Source: Cognatiluteimonas sedimenti
Lineage (GTDB): Bacteria > Pseudomonadota > Gammaproteobacteria > Xanthomonadales > Xanthomonadaceae
NCBI RefSeq assembly: GCF_022808325.1
Contig: NZ_JALGCL010000003.1
Coordinates: 62,001-126,000 of the forward strand
Length of the DNA stretch: 64,000 nt
Direction: 5' to 3'
Shown: positions 35,810 through 45,892 of the stretch, piece after piece
Position numbering within the stretch: position 1 is the stretch's first letter
How the letters are laid out: each line of letters begins with the position of its first letter
The notes under the pieces: generated by a model
Seen by the model: only the letters and a program-made list of their open reading frames with translations
What the model was told of the DNA's origin: nothing
Databases searched by the model: none
Position numbers and translations under genes: made by a program

Positions 35810-36574
35810 ATGGCCGAATCGCCGCTCGCCGGATGCTACGTGATCTCGCTGCGCCCGGTCGGCGCGCACGCGGCGTTGCGCCGTGCCGCCGCGGCGCAGG
35901 GCGCACGGCTGCTGGCGCTGTCGCCATGGCGGTTGCAGGCGCGCGACGACGCCGCGACCCGCGCCGCGCTGCGCGCTGCCCTGGACGCGCCGCGGGTGCT
36001 GTTCACCAGCCCGGCGGCGGTGCGGATCGCGGCGCGGCTGCAGCCGTTGGCGGATGCGCGGATGCGCCAGGCCTTCGCGGTCGGCGCCGGCACCGCGGCC
36101 GCGGCGCGGCGCGCCGGGATCGCGGAGGTGACGGCGCCGGCGCGCATGGACAGCGAAGGCCTGCTGGCCTTGCCAGGGCTGCAGGCGCTGGCGGGCAGCG
36201 CGGTGGGCCTGGTCACCGCGCCTGGCGGCCGCGGCGAGATCGGCCCCGAACTGCAACGACGTGGCGCCCAGGTGTTGCGCGCCGATGTCTACGAACGCGT
36301 GGCAATCACCCCTTCGCCGCGCGCGCTGGCCACCCTGCGCACGCTCGCCGCGCCGGCGTGGCTGGCCCTGAGCAGCGGCGCCGCACTGGAGGCGTTGCTG
36401 GCGGCGTTGCCGGCCGACGCCGTCGCGGCGCTGCATCGCGCCCGGGTCGTGGCCGCCAGCGCACGCCTGGCGCAACTGGCACGCGAACGCGGCTTCACCG
36501 CGGCCGTCGTCGCCGCCAGCGCGCGTCAGCGCGACCTGGTGGCCGCGGCCGTGGCCGCGGCCCGCATCCGTTAG
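35810..36574 (+). CDS. hemD: Uroporphyrinogen-III synthase
   Basis: Closes hydroxymethylbilane to uroporphyrinogen III in haem synthesis. The 254-residue protein is poorly conserved, as HemD usually is, but GCYVISLRPVGAHAALRRAAAAQGARLLALSPW, VLFTSPAAVRIAARL and AVGAGTAAAARRAG fit the bilobed fold. It starts at ATG 35810; an in-frame extension upstream lacks homology. It is followed at once by hemX and hemY, the conserved order. Confidence 0.88.
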   Translation: MAESPLAGCYVISLRPVGAHAALRRAAAAQGARLLALSPWRLQARDDAATRAALRAALDAPRVLFTSPAAVRIAARLQPLADARMRQAFAVGAGTAAAARRAGIAEVTAPARMDSEGLLALPGLQALAGSAVGLVTAPGGRGEIGPELQRRGAQVLRADVYERVAITPSPRALATLRTLAAPAWLALSSGAALEALLAALPADAVAALHRARVVAASARLAQLARERGFTAAVVAASARQRDLVAAAVAAARIR

Positions 36575-36604
36575 CATGGCCGCCTTCCCGCTCCTCCCAC
36601 CGCC

Positions 36605-37582
36605 GTGACCGACGCCGTCGCCGCCGCCCCACCCGCCCCACGCCGCCGCGGCCGCGCCGTGCCCTGGCTGTTCGCGCTGGCGTTGCTGGCCGTGCTCGGC
36701 TGGCGCGGCTGGCATGCCTGGCAGGCGCGACAGGCGCGGTCCGCGGCCGAGGCCCACGACGCGGCCGAGCAGTGGCGCGCGCTCGACGCGCGCATCGACG
36801 CGCTGCGCCGCGATCAGCGCGCGCAGGCGCAACGCATCGCCCGGGCCGACGCCAACAACCGTGTGCTGCGCGACGAGGTACTCGGGCTTGGCCAGCGCGC
36901 GGCACTGCTGCAGGACAGCGTCGACAAGCTCGCCGACCCGGCGCGACGCGGCGTGCAGGCGCTGCGCCTGGATGAAGTGGAAATGCTGCTCGCAATCGGA
37001 AGCCAGCGCCTGCAACTGGCCGGCGACCTGGATGGTGCACGCCGCGCCTATGCCCTGGCCGCCGGCGTGCTCGACGGCATCGATGATCCGGCCTGGCTCG
37101 ACCTGCGCCAGGCGCTGGTGCAGGAGCGCGCCGCGCTGGATGCGCTCGGCGCCGATCCGAAGGCGATCGCGCTGGCACGGCTGGAAGCCTTCACGGCGAC
37201 CCTGGCGCCACCGTCGGCGTTGCCGCGCGACAGCCAGGATCCCGCGCTGCCCTGGTGGCGGCGCGCCTTCGCCCGGATCGTCGAGGTGCGGCCGTCGCAG
37301 CGCGACGTCGCGGTCGCGCCCGCCGATCGCGCCGCCGGTTACGCGGCGCTGCAACTGGAATTGACGCTGGCGCGCGGCGCCGGCGAGCGCCGCGACGACG
37401 CTGCCTGGCGCAGCGCGCTGGCACGCGCCGACGGCTGGCTGCCACGGCTGTGGCCACTGTCGCCGGGATTGCGGCGCCAGCGCGCGCAACTGGCGGCCTT
37501 GCGGGCGCTGCCGCTGCAACTGGCGCTGCCCACGCTCGGCAGCACCCTGCAACAACTGCAAGCGATGCGCGCCGCGCGCTGA
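36605..37582 (+). CDS. hemX: HemX-like membrane protein of the hem operon
   Basis: A 325-residue inner-membrane protein starting at GTG 36605. A basic N-terminus is followed by one TM helix (WLFALALLAVLGWRGWHAW), then a coiled coil (EQWRALDARIDALRRDQRAQAQRI) and the HemX core (DEVEMLLAIGSQRLQLAGDLDGARRAYALAAGVLDGIDDPAWLDLRQAL). It has been called a uroporphyrinogen-III C-methyltransferase, but there is no such domain here. Exact role in haem synthesis is unknown. Confidence 0.88.
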   Translation: MTDAVAAAPPAPRRRGRAVPWLFALALLAVLGWRGWHAWQARQARSAAEAHDAAEQWRALDARIDALRRDQRAQAQRIARADANNRVLRDEVLGLGQRAALLQDSVDKLADPARRGVQALRLDEVEMLLAIGSQRLQLAGDLDGARRAYALAAGVLDGIDDPAWLDLRQALVQERAALDALGADPKAIALARLEAFTATLAPPSALPRDSQDPALPWWRRAFARIVEVRPSQRDVAVAPADRAAGYAALQLELTLARGAGERRDDAAWRSALARADGWLPRLWPLSPGLRRQRAQLAALRALPLQLALPTLGSTLQQLQAMRAAR

Positions 37583-37700
37583 GCGGCGTTCAGCGGTTCG
37601 TCAGCGTGCAGACGTGCCGCCGACACGCGCGCGGCTAGGCTGCCGGCACATGGATCGAGGTCCGGGGTGGATGCCGGGCCGTCATTACGAGGATCGCGCG

Positions 37701-38951
37701 ATGAGCCTGTTCCGCAACCTGCTGTTCTGGATCGTGCTGGCGTTGGTTGGCGCGCTGTTGGCGCAACTGCTGCTGGCCGATCCCGGCTACGTGCTGGTGC
37801 GATTCCGCGGCAGCGACTACACCACCACGGTCGCGGCCGGATTGCTGATCCTGCTGGCGATCCTGGTCGGCGCCTGGCTGTTGTGGAAGCTGTTGTCGCT
37901 GCCGTTCCGCAGCTGGCGCATGCATCGCGACCGCCGCGACCGCGCGCGCCTGGGCGATGGCCTGGCCGCGCTGCACCTGGGCCATTACGCGCGCGCCGAG
38001 AAGCTGCTGGCACAGGCCGGCGGCGACGGCGACATCGGCGCCAGCGCCCGCCTGGCCGCTGCGCGTGCCGCCGCCGCGCGCGGCGACGTCGTCGCCGCGC
38101 GTGCGCAACTGGAGGCGCTGGGCGAACGCCATGCCGGCGCGCGCGCGATCGCCAGCGCCGAACTCGCGCTCGACGAGCAGCGCCCGACCGATGCACTGGT
38201 CGCGCTCGATGCCCCCGCGGCGCAACCGCTTCCGCCACGCGGCCTGGCGCTGCGCGCGCAGGCGTTGGCCGCGACCGGCCAGGCGGCCCAGGCGTACGGC
38301 CTGCTCGGGGCATTGCGCCAGCAGCAGGCATTGCCGGCCGCGCGCCTGGACGACCTGCAGGAGCAGTGGGCCGAAGCCGCATTGCGCCAGGCCGGCGACG
38401 CGAACGTCCTCGCCGAGCGCTGGGAAGCGCTGCCCAAGCCATTGCGCAGCGAACCGGGCGTGGTCGATGCCTATGCACAACGCGCCGCCGCGTTGCGCTG
38501 GGACGAGGCGGCGACGAAGTCGCTGGAACAGGCGCTGGATGCGCGCTGGGACGAAACCCTCGCCGACCGCTACGGCAGCCTGCCGGTCGGCCGCCTCGAG
38601 GCGCGCCGCGCCAACGCCGAGCGCTGGCTGCAGGCTCACCCCGCCAGTCCGGCGCTGCTGCTGACGCTGGCACGGCTGGCGCGCGCGCAGGGCCAATGGC
38701 CGCAGGCGGAGAACTACCTGCACCGCGCGATCGCGCAAGGTGCCGGCAGCGATGCCTGGGAAGAGCTCGGCGATGGTTTCGCCGAGCACGGCGAGGACGC
38801 GTTGGCGCGGCAGGGTTACGCCAACGCCCTGCGCGCCGCGCGCGGCGAAGCGCCGGTGGCCTTGCCGATGCGCGACCTGCGCCAGCAGATCCAGGACCAG
38901 GCCGCGATCGAGGAGCGCGACCAGCACGGCGTGCCGCGCCTGCGCGGCTGA
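37701..38951 (+). CDS. hemY: HemY, TPR membrane protein of haem biosynthesis
   Basis: A 416-residue inner-membrane protein with two N-terminal TM helices (LLFWIVLALVGALLAQLLLA; AAGLLILLAILVGAWLLWKLL) separated by DPGYVLVRFRGSDYTTT, then HRDRRDRARLGDGLAALHLGHYARAEKLLAQAG and TPR-like repeats. This is proteobacterial HemY, not the protoporphyrinogen oxidase of the same name. ATG 37701 with GAGG upstream is the likely start; an in-frame ATG at 37650 is possible. Confidence 0.92.
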   Translation: MSLFRNLLFWIVLALVGALLAQLLLADPGYVLVRFRGSDYTTTVAAGLLILLAILVGAWLLWKLLSLPFRSWRMHRDRRDRARLGDGLAALHLGHYARAEKLLAQAGGDGDIGASARLAAARAAAARGDVVAARAQLEALGERHAGARAIASAELALDEQRPTDALVALDAPAAQPLPPRGLALRAQALAATGQAAQAYGLLGALRQQQALPAARLDDLQEQWAEAALRQAGDANVLAERWEALPKPLRSEPGVVDAYAQRAAALRWDEAATKSLEQALDARWDETLADRYGSLPVGRLEARRANAERWLQAHPASPALLLTLARLARAQGQWPQAENYLHRAIAQGAGSDAWEELGDGFAEHGEDALARQGYANALRAARGEAPVALPMRDLRQQIQDQAAIEERDQHGVPRLRG

Positions 38952-38970
38952 CGCGGCGCGCGCCGCGCCC

Positions 38971-40248
38971 TCAGCGTTCCAGGATCGCGACCACGCCCAT
39001 CCCGCCGGCGGTGCAGATCGACACCAGGCAGCGGCCGCCGCCACGCTGCTGCAGCTGCTTGGCGGCGGTGGCGACGATGCGTGCGCCGGTGGCGGCGAAC
39101 GGATGCCCGGTCGCCAGCGAGGACCCATTGAGGTTGATGCGGGCCGGGTCGATCCGGCCCAGCGGCGCATCCAGGCCCAGCCGGGTGCGGCAGTATTCCT
39201 CGCTCTCCCAGGCCCGCAACGTGCACAGCACCTGCGCGGCGAAGGCCTCGTGGATCTCGTACAGGTCGAAGTCCTGCAGCGCCAGTCCGTTGCGCGCCAG
39301 CATCTCCGGCACCGCGACGGTAGGCGCCATCAGCAGGCCCTCGCCATGGACGAAGTCGACCGCGGCCACCTGCGCGTCGCGGATGTGGCACAGCACTTCG
39401 TGCCCGTGCGCGGCCGCCCAGTCGTCGGAGGCGATCAGGCATGCCGCGGCGCCGTCGGTCAGCGGCGTGGAATTGCCGGCGGTCAGCGTGCCGTGGCCCG
39501 AAGTCTTGTCGAACGCCGGCTTGAGCGTCGCCAGTTTTTCCAGCGACGTGTCGGGGCGCAGGTTGTTGTCGCGCGCCACGCCGCGGAAGCTGACCACCAG
39601 GTCGTCGAAGAAGCCGCGCTCGTAGGCGGCGGCCAGCTTGTGGTGCGATCCGACCGCCCACTCGTCCTGCGAATCGCGCGAGATCGACCATTGCCGCGCC
39701 ATGTCTTCGCAGTGGTCACCCATCGACTTGCCGGTTCGCGGTTCCGCCACGCCCGGGAATTCCGGCCTGAGTTCGCGCAAATGGAAACCCTTGAACGCCG
39801 CGAGCTTGTCCTTGAACGCCTTGCCGCGCGCGGCCTGCAGCAAGCGTCGCCGCAACTGCTGGCCATACACGATCGGCACGTCCGAGGTGGTGTCGCTGCC
39901 GCCGCCGATCCCGGCCTCGATCTGGCCGGTGGCGATCTTGTTGCCGATGGTGATGATCGAATCCAGCGAGGTGCCGCAAGCGCGTTGCAGGGTGATGCCC
40001 GGGGTCAGCGGCGACAGCCCCGACGACAGCGTCGCCTCGCGCCCGAGGTTCCAGTCCGAGGGGTGCTTGATCACCGCGCCCATCGCCACTTCGCCGAGCT
40101 GCTGCCCATGCAGGCCGAACTTCTCGACCAGCGCACCGAGCGTGCGCACCGACATGCCGAGGTTGCCGACGTCGGCGTAAGCCGTGTTCTGGCGGCAGAA
40201 CGGGATGCGGACGCCACCGAGGACGGCGACGGGTCGGCCTTGCAGCAT
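38971..40248 (-). CDS. fadI: Acetyl-CoA C-acyltransferase (FadI-like thiolase)
   Basis: A 425-residue degradative thiolase, releasing acetyl-CoA from 3-ketoacyl-CoA. The nucleophile Cys is in LQRACGTSLDSI, the His in GHPFAATGARIV and the second Cys in SICTAGGMGVV. The long insertion KAFKDKLAAFKGFHLRELRPEFPGV is typical of FadI. The partner fadJ is not in this window. ATG 40248 has a GAGG ribosome site. Convergent with hemY (19 bp). Confidence 0.9.
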   Translation of the reverse strand: MLQGRPVAVLGGVRIPFCRQNTAYADVGNLGMSVRTLGALVEKFGLHGQQLGEVAMGAVIKHPSDWNLGREATLSSGLSPLTPGITLQRACGTSLDSIITIGNKIATGQIEAGIGGGSDTTSDVPIVYGQQLRRRLLQAARGKAFKDKLAAFKGFHLRELRPEFPGVAEPRTGKSMGDHCEDMARQWSISRDSQDEWAVGSHHKLAAAYERGFFDDLVVSFRGVARDNNLRPDTSLEKLATLKPAFDKTSGHGTLTAGNSTPLTDGAAACLIASDDWAAAHGHEVLCHIRDAQVAAVDFVHGEGLLMAPTVAVPEMLARNGLALQDFDLYEIHEAFAAQVLCTLRAWESEEYCRTRLGLDAPLGRIDPARINLNGSSLATGHPFAATGARIVATAAKQLQQRGGGRCLVSICTAGGMGVVAILER

Positions 40249-40329
40249 CGCTACCTCGCGCGGCCCGCTTTGCGGCGCGGGCATAATGCGAAGCAGTGTA
40301 AACCCGCACGCGTGGACGGCCAATCACGA

Positions 40330-41226
40330 ATGAGCGCGATCGATTCCCGGGGCAACCACGCCGCCGCCGCCACCCGGGTGCTCGGCGCACTGGCGCTGGA
40401 ACTGGTGCCCGGCAGCACCGCAGCGCGCGACCGGCTTGCGCAGGCGCAGGCCGGCACGCTGGCCGAAGGCATCGCGCGCGACCTCGCCGGCCTCGCGCCG
40501 CAGGCCGCGCAGCTGGACCTGGTGCTGGTCGGCGCGCATTACGACGCGGTCGAGCTGCTGCGCCCGGGCTGGCCGCTGCAGCGAGAACTTGCGCAGCTCG
40601 CCGCGCGCGCACCGGGCGCGGGGGCGGGCGGCGGCGGCCGCGTCATCGCCTTCGGCGCGCACGATGGCCAGCTGCCCGGCACGCTGGCCCCTGCCGAAGA
40701 GTTCGCCGGCGGACCGTTGCGGGTGCTGCCGTTCGTGCTGGTCGGCGATCAGGCTGTCGCCGGCGCGGTGGCAGAAGCGTTCGAGCGCGAGCTGATGGAA
40801 CGCGGCATGGCCGGCGCCGGCACCTCGCTGCTGGTGCAGGAACTGTTCGGGTTGCGGGTCGAACATGCGCACTACCTCACCGTGCACGACCTCGCCGCGA
40901 TGGTCGCGCTGCAGTACGAACACGCCGGGCTGGCTGCGCTGTGGCCGCTGATCGAAACCGCGCTGCTGGCGCCGGGCGCGGAGCAATGGCTGGACGCACC
41001 GCCGGAACCGCTGCTGCATTACGCCGACGGCGAGGCGCGGATCGCGATGTTCTCGCCGGCCGCATGGCGCGAGCGCTACGGCGAAGGCGACAACGACGGC
41101 GAGCGGCTGGAACGCCGCTACGCCCGGTTCCAGGCCCGCGAGCGCCAGTTCGCAGCGGTGCTCGGCGCGCACGGCGTGCCGGTGACGTTCGTGCACTGCG
41201 GCAGCGAGGCGGCGCCGGACGTCTAG
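40330..41226 (+). CDS. Conserved hypothetical protein
   Basis: A 298-residue cytoplasmic protein with no signal peptide or membrane helix. It is Ala/Leu-rich with a glycine-rich loop (APGAGAGGGGRVIAFGAHDG), then LRVLPFVLVGDQAVAGAVAEAFERELMERGMAGAGTSLLVQELFGLRVEHAHYLTVHDLAAMVALQYEHAGL. I do not recognise the family. Composition and codon use agree with its neighbours, so it is probably a real gene of the lineage. Divergent from the thiolase gene; 4 bp from the GNAT gene end. Confidence 0.7.
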   Translation: MSAIDSRGNHAAAATRVLGALALELVPGSTAARDRLAQAQAGTLAEGIARDLAGLAPQAAQLDLVLVGAHYDAVELLRPGWPLQRELAQLAARAPGAGAGGGGRVIAFGAHDGQLPGTLAPAEEFAGGPLRVLPFVLVGDQAVAGAVAEAFERELMERGMAGAGTSLLVQELFGLRVEHAHYLTVHDLAAMVALQYEHAGLAALWPLIETALLAPGAEQWLDAPPEPLLHYADGEARIAMFSPAAWRERYGEGDNDGERLERRYARFQARERQFAAVLGAHGVPVTFVHCGSEAAPDV

Positions 41227-41230
41227 CCGG

Positions 41231-41719
41231 CTAGCGGAATTCCTGCTCGTACATCGCGTAGCCGGCGTCCTGCATGCCGAGCGCGGCATAGGTGCGCTGC
41301 GCCGCGGCGTTGGCCTTTTCGACGTACAGCCGCAGCCCGACCACGCCCGGCGTCGCCCGCGCCTGCGCCTCGACGTGCCGGTACAGCGCGGCGAACACGC
41401 CCTGGCGGCGATGCGCGGGCGCCACGTACACGCTCTGGATCCACCACCAGTCGCCGTTGCGCCAGTCGCTCCATTCGCGCGTCAGCATCAGCGTGCCGGT
41501 GGCGATGCCCACGGTCTCGTGCCCGGCCAGCGCTGCATCGTGCATGGCGACGAAGTACCGCGCCCGGCCGGGGTCGGCGAGGCCGGCGCCGACGCCGGCG
41601 CGCACCGTGTGCGCGTCCAGGCGCTTGTGCTCGGTTTCCCACGCCATCGCCTGCGCCCACTGCGCGAGCAGTTCGAGGTCGGCGGCGACGGCGTCGCGGA
41701 TGCGCGGGGGCTGTGACAT
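41231..41719 (-). CDS. GNAT-family N-acetyltransferase
   Basis: A 162-residue acetyltransferase. The acetyl-CoA-binding motif A is IQSVYVAPAHRRQGVFAALYRHVEAQAR, preceded by RDAVAADLELLAQWAQAM and followed by GVVGLRLYVEKANAAAQRTYAALGM. Acceptor unknown. Ends 4 bp from the convergent hypothetical gene. Confidence 0.88.
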   Translation of the reverse strand: MSQPPRIRDAVAADLELLAQWAQAMAWETEHKRLDAHTVRAGVGAGLADPGRARYFVAMHDAALAGHETVGIATGTLMLTREWSDWRNGDWWWIQSVYVAPAHRRQGVFAALYRHVEAQARATPGVVGLRLYVEKANAAAQRTYAALGMQDAGYAMYEQEFR

Positions 41720-41761
41720 CGCGGCATCGTACCCGCCAATCCGCCGGCCGGCAGCGGCGGC

Positions 41762-42319
41762 TCAGTCGACGATCGTGATCACGCCGCAGGCGATGCGCGC
41801 GCCGGCGTTGCCGGCCGGTTGCGAGGTGTAGTCGTCGGGCGCGGCATGGACCACGATCGCGCGCCCGGCGACGTCGTTGCTGCCGCCACCGCCCAGCGCG
41901 ATCCCGACGACGTGGGTGTTGACGTGGGCGACGCCGCTGGCGTCGGCGACGATGTTGTCGATGTCGCCGGCGTGGTGCGGCGGGATATCGGCGCGGCCGT
42001 GCGCGCTGGCGGTCGGGTTGAAGTGGCCGCCGGCGCTGGACGCGTCCGCGGCGCTGCAGTCGCCCTTTTCGTGGATGTGGAAGCCGTGGGTGCTGCCCGG
42101 GGCCAGGCCGCCGATCTCGCCGGCGACATGCACGCCGCTGCCCATCGCCATCAACTGCAGCTTGCCGCTGACCAGGCTGCCGGACGCGGCGGCGAGGTTG
42201 GCGACCGCGTTGTGCGCGGTGCCCGGGGCCGGTGGCGCAGGGGGCGCTGGCGGTGGCGTGGTGCCACATGCGGTGACCATGCCGATGGCGGTGCAGGCGG
42301 CAATCATGGCGATGCGCAT
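41762..42319 (-). CDS. sodC: Cu/Zn superoxide dismutase, lipoprotein form
   Basis: Periplasmic Cu/Zn SOD of 185 residues, anchored by a lipobox (MVTAC) after a signal peptide and a proline-rich linker. Metal ligands are in HGFHIHEKGDC, GGHFNPTASAHG and PHHAGDIDNIV, and the Arg in GNAGARIACGVI completes the disulfide/catalytic set. GGAGA precedes ATG 42319. Function: detoxify external superoxide. Confidence 0.95.
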   Translation of the reverse strand: MRIAMIAACTAIGMVTACGTTPPPAPPAPPAPGTAHNAVANLAAASGSLVSGKLQLMAMGSGVHVAGEIGGLAPGSTHGFHIHEKGDCSAADASSAGGHFNPTASAHGRADIPPHHAGDIDNIVADASGVAHVNTHVVGIALGGGGSNDVAGRAIVVHAAPDDYTSQPAGNAGARIACGVITIVD

Positions 42320-42386
42320 CACGGCTCTCCTTGGGTCGATGAATCCGGCACGGTAGCGGCGCAAGGGTTCGCGAAAAGTGAACGGG

Positions 42387-43808
<1,422 letters not shown>

Positions 43809-43824
43809 GGCCTGGCCCCGTGCA

Positions 43825-44868
43825 TCACGTTGCACCTTCTTCGGGGATCGGCAACGGCAGCAGCAGGGTGAACACCGTGTGGCCGGGCCGCGACCGGTAC
43901 GCCAGCGAACCCCGGTGCTCGCGCGCGACCTGCTGCGCCAGCGCCAGCCCCAGGCCGGTGCCTTCGGCGCGGCCGCTGACCAGCGGCAGGAACACCTGTT
44001 CGGCCAGCGCCTCGGGCACGCCGCGGCCGTCGTCGGCGATTTCCAGCCGCAACGCCAGCGGATGCACGTGGTCGGCGATGCGCGCGCCGTGTTCGGCGCG
44101 CGTGCGCAGGGTGACGATGGTCGCGCCGGCTTCGATCGCGTTGCGCACCAGGTTCCAGGTCGCCTGCACCAGGCGGTCGGGGTCGCCGGTCAACTCGGGC
44201 AGGCTGGGGTCGTAGTCGCGCACCAGCTTCACCGCCCAGCCGGCATCGGATTCGGCCAGCCGCAGCACGCGCTCGAGCACGGCGTGGATGTTGAGCGGCG
44301 CATGCGGCTGCGGCGGCACCGGCGTCAGCAGGCGGTCGAGCAGCTGGGTCAGGCGTTCGACCTCCGAGCCGATCAGCCCGGTGAGCTCGCGCAATTGCGC
44401 ATCGTCCACGCGCCGCGACAGCAGTTGCGCCGCGCCCTTGAGTCCCGCCAGCGGATTGCGCAGCTCGTGCGCCAGGCCGCGGAGCGCCGCCGACAGCGCC
44501 GACGGCAGCGCCGCGACCGGATCCTCGCCGGGGAATTCGTCCACCGGATTCGCCTCCAGCAGCCAGCCCCCCGCCTCCAGTGCCCCCAGCCAGACATCGG
44601 CAAAGCGCGGCGCGCCGCCGGGGAAGGCCAGCGGCAAGCGCCGCAGCCGCACCGGCTCCTGCGGCGCCGCGCCGTCCAGCACGCGCGCCAGGCCATCGCC
44701 CTCGACCTCCAGCGCCACCAGCGGCACGGCCTGCAGCCGCCGCGCCGCCACCCCCAGCCAGCGCGCGAACGCCGGGTTGCAGCCGACCACCATGCCGTCC
44801 GCCCCCGCCCATGCCAGCGGGGTGGCGAGGTCGTCCAGGGCGGGCGTGGGCAAGGCTGCGGCGGGCAT
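43825..44868 (-). CDS. ntrB: Nitrogen sensor histidine kinase NtrB
   Basis: A soluble 347-residue kinase/phosphatase that controls NtrC. It has an N-terminal PAS-like domain (LDDLATPLAWAGADGMVVGCNPAFARWLG), the H box LAHELRNPLAGLKGAAQLL and ATP-binding boxes NLVRNAIEAG, DDGRGV and GTGLGLALAQQVAREHRG. No membrane helix, as in NtrB/GlnL. ATG 44868. Confidence 0.94.
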   Translation of the reverse strand: MPAAALPTPALDDLATPLAWAGADGMVVGCNPAFARWLGVAARRLQAVPLVALEVEGDGLARVLDGAAPQEPVRLRRLPLAFPGGAPRFADVWLGALEAGGWLLEANPVDEFPGEDPVAALPSALSAALRGLAHELRNPLAGLKGAAQLLSRRVDDAQLRELTGLIGSEVERLTQLLDRLLTPVPPQPHAPLNIHAVLERVLRLAESDAGWAVKLVRDYDPSLPELTGDPDRLVQATWNLVRNAIEAGATIVTLRTRAEHGARIADHVHPLALRLEIADDGRGVPEALAEQVFLPLVSGRAEGTGLGLALAQQVAREHRGSLAYRSRPGHTVFTLLLPLPIPEEGAT

Positions 44869-45014
44869 TGCACCATCTTAGTGCAGCGGCAGGCCCGGCG
44901 CAGTCGCGCCGATCCGCGTGCCGGCGCGCCAGGCCAGCGAGTCCGGGGGCATGCGGGAAGGCCGGCGTTTCCCCTGCGCCGGAAGCGGCCGCTCGCGCCA
45001 TGGGCCGGTGCCTG

Positions 45015-45044
45015 GCGCGTCAGCGCGTCAGCGCGTCAGCGCGT
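45015..45044. repeat. Octamer tandem repeat at the end of the amidase gene
   Basis: 3.75 copies of GCGCGTCA in direct tandem. The stop codon of the amidase gene (TGA, minus strand) is inside the second unit, so loss or gain of a unit would still leave ...ALTR and stop. It is a candidate slippage site, but without a visible effect on the protein. Confidence 0.8.
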
Positions 45045-45765
45045 ACAGGATTCGCGCATCCTGCGCATCGAGCACTTCGCCCTCGTCGCCGCGGAAATGG
45101 CGATGGAAGGCGCGCACGCTGGCGGCGTGGCCGGGGCTGTCGTCCTGGTCCAGCGGGTAGCCGAGCAGGCGCAGTGCCAGCCATGGATCGAAACCGGGAG
45201 GCGGCTCGGACAGCGGGCCCCTTGGCCACGCGCCGAAGCCCGCGTCGGCCAGCTGTTTCCAGGGGAAGCGGAAACCCGGATCGCGCTTGCGCGTCGGCGC
45301 GAAGTCGGCGTGGCCGATCACCTGCGTGCGCGGGATGCGGAGCCGCGTGCACAGGTCGTCGAGCAGGCGGACCAGGGCGTCGATCTGCGCCGGTGCGAAA
45401 TCCGATTCGCCGTCGTTGTCGAGCTCGATCCCGATCGACGCGTCGTTGACGTCGGTGATCGTGCCCCAGCGCCCGGGCCCCGCGTGCCAGGCGCGCTGGT
45501 CGTCTGCGACCAGCTGGTAGAGGTCGCCGTCGCGGCCGACCAGGTAATGCGCGCTCACCGGGCCGCCGCTGTTGCCGGTGCGCAGCGTGTCCAGGCTCTC
45601 GGCGACCGAATCCTGCTCGGTGGCGTGGATCACGATCAGGTTCGGCCGCCGCGGCTCGAAGTTCGGCGACGGCACCCAGCGCGCCATCGGGTTGTGTGGC
45701 GGCGCGTGTGCGCACGCGGCGAGCGCGGACAGCATCAGCAGGATGATGGCGGAGCGGCAACGCAT
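45028..45765 (-). CDS. AmpD-like N-acetylmuramoyl-L-alanine amidase, lipoprotein
   Basis: A 245-residue Amidase_2 enzyme with a signal peptide and lipobox (LSALAAC). Zinc ligands are the His in LIVIHATEQDS and the His and Asp-region in VIGHADFAPTRKRDPGFRFPW; HYLVGRDGDLYQLVADDQRAWHAG is typical of AmpD. It should cleave muramyl-peptide amide bonds at the outer membrane, as AmiD does. It lies between glnA and ntrB, which is unusual for the glnA-ntrBC region. Confidence 0.9.
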   Translation of the reverse strand: MRCRSAIILLMLSALAACAHAPPHNPMARWVPSPNFEPRRPNLIVIHATEQDSVAESLDTLRTGNSGGPVSAHYLVGRDGDLYQLVADDQRAWHAGPGRWGTITDVNDASIGIELDNDGESDFAPAQIDALVRLLDDLCTRLRIPRTQVIGHADFAPTRKRDPGFRFPWKQLADAGFGAWPRGPLSEPPPGFDPWLALRLLGYPLDQDDSPGHAASVRAFHRHFRGDEGEVLDAQDARILYALTR

Positions 45766-45811
45766 GCCGGCATTGCAACCGCGAAGGCGCGCGATTGCAA
45801 GCCGCTGCCGG

Positions 45812-45846
45812 AAACGCACGCGGCCCGGGAGTTCCGGGCCGCGTGC
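45812..45846 (-). terminator. Intrinsic terminator after glnA
   Basis: A 13-bp perfect stem (GCACGCGGCCCGG / CCGGGCCGCGTGC) with five-base loop, directly after the glnA stop at 45893 in the minus direction and followed by GTTTCC. The stem is strong, the U run short. Confidence 0.7.
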
Positions 45847-45892
45847 ATGCGCCCTGGTTGCCGGCCGCACGGCCGCCGGCAATGCGTCCGCC

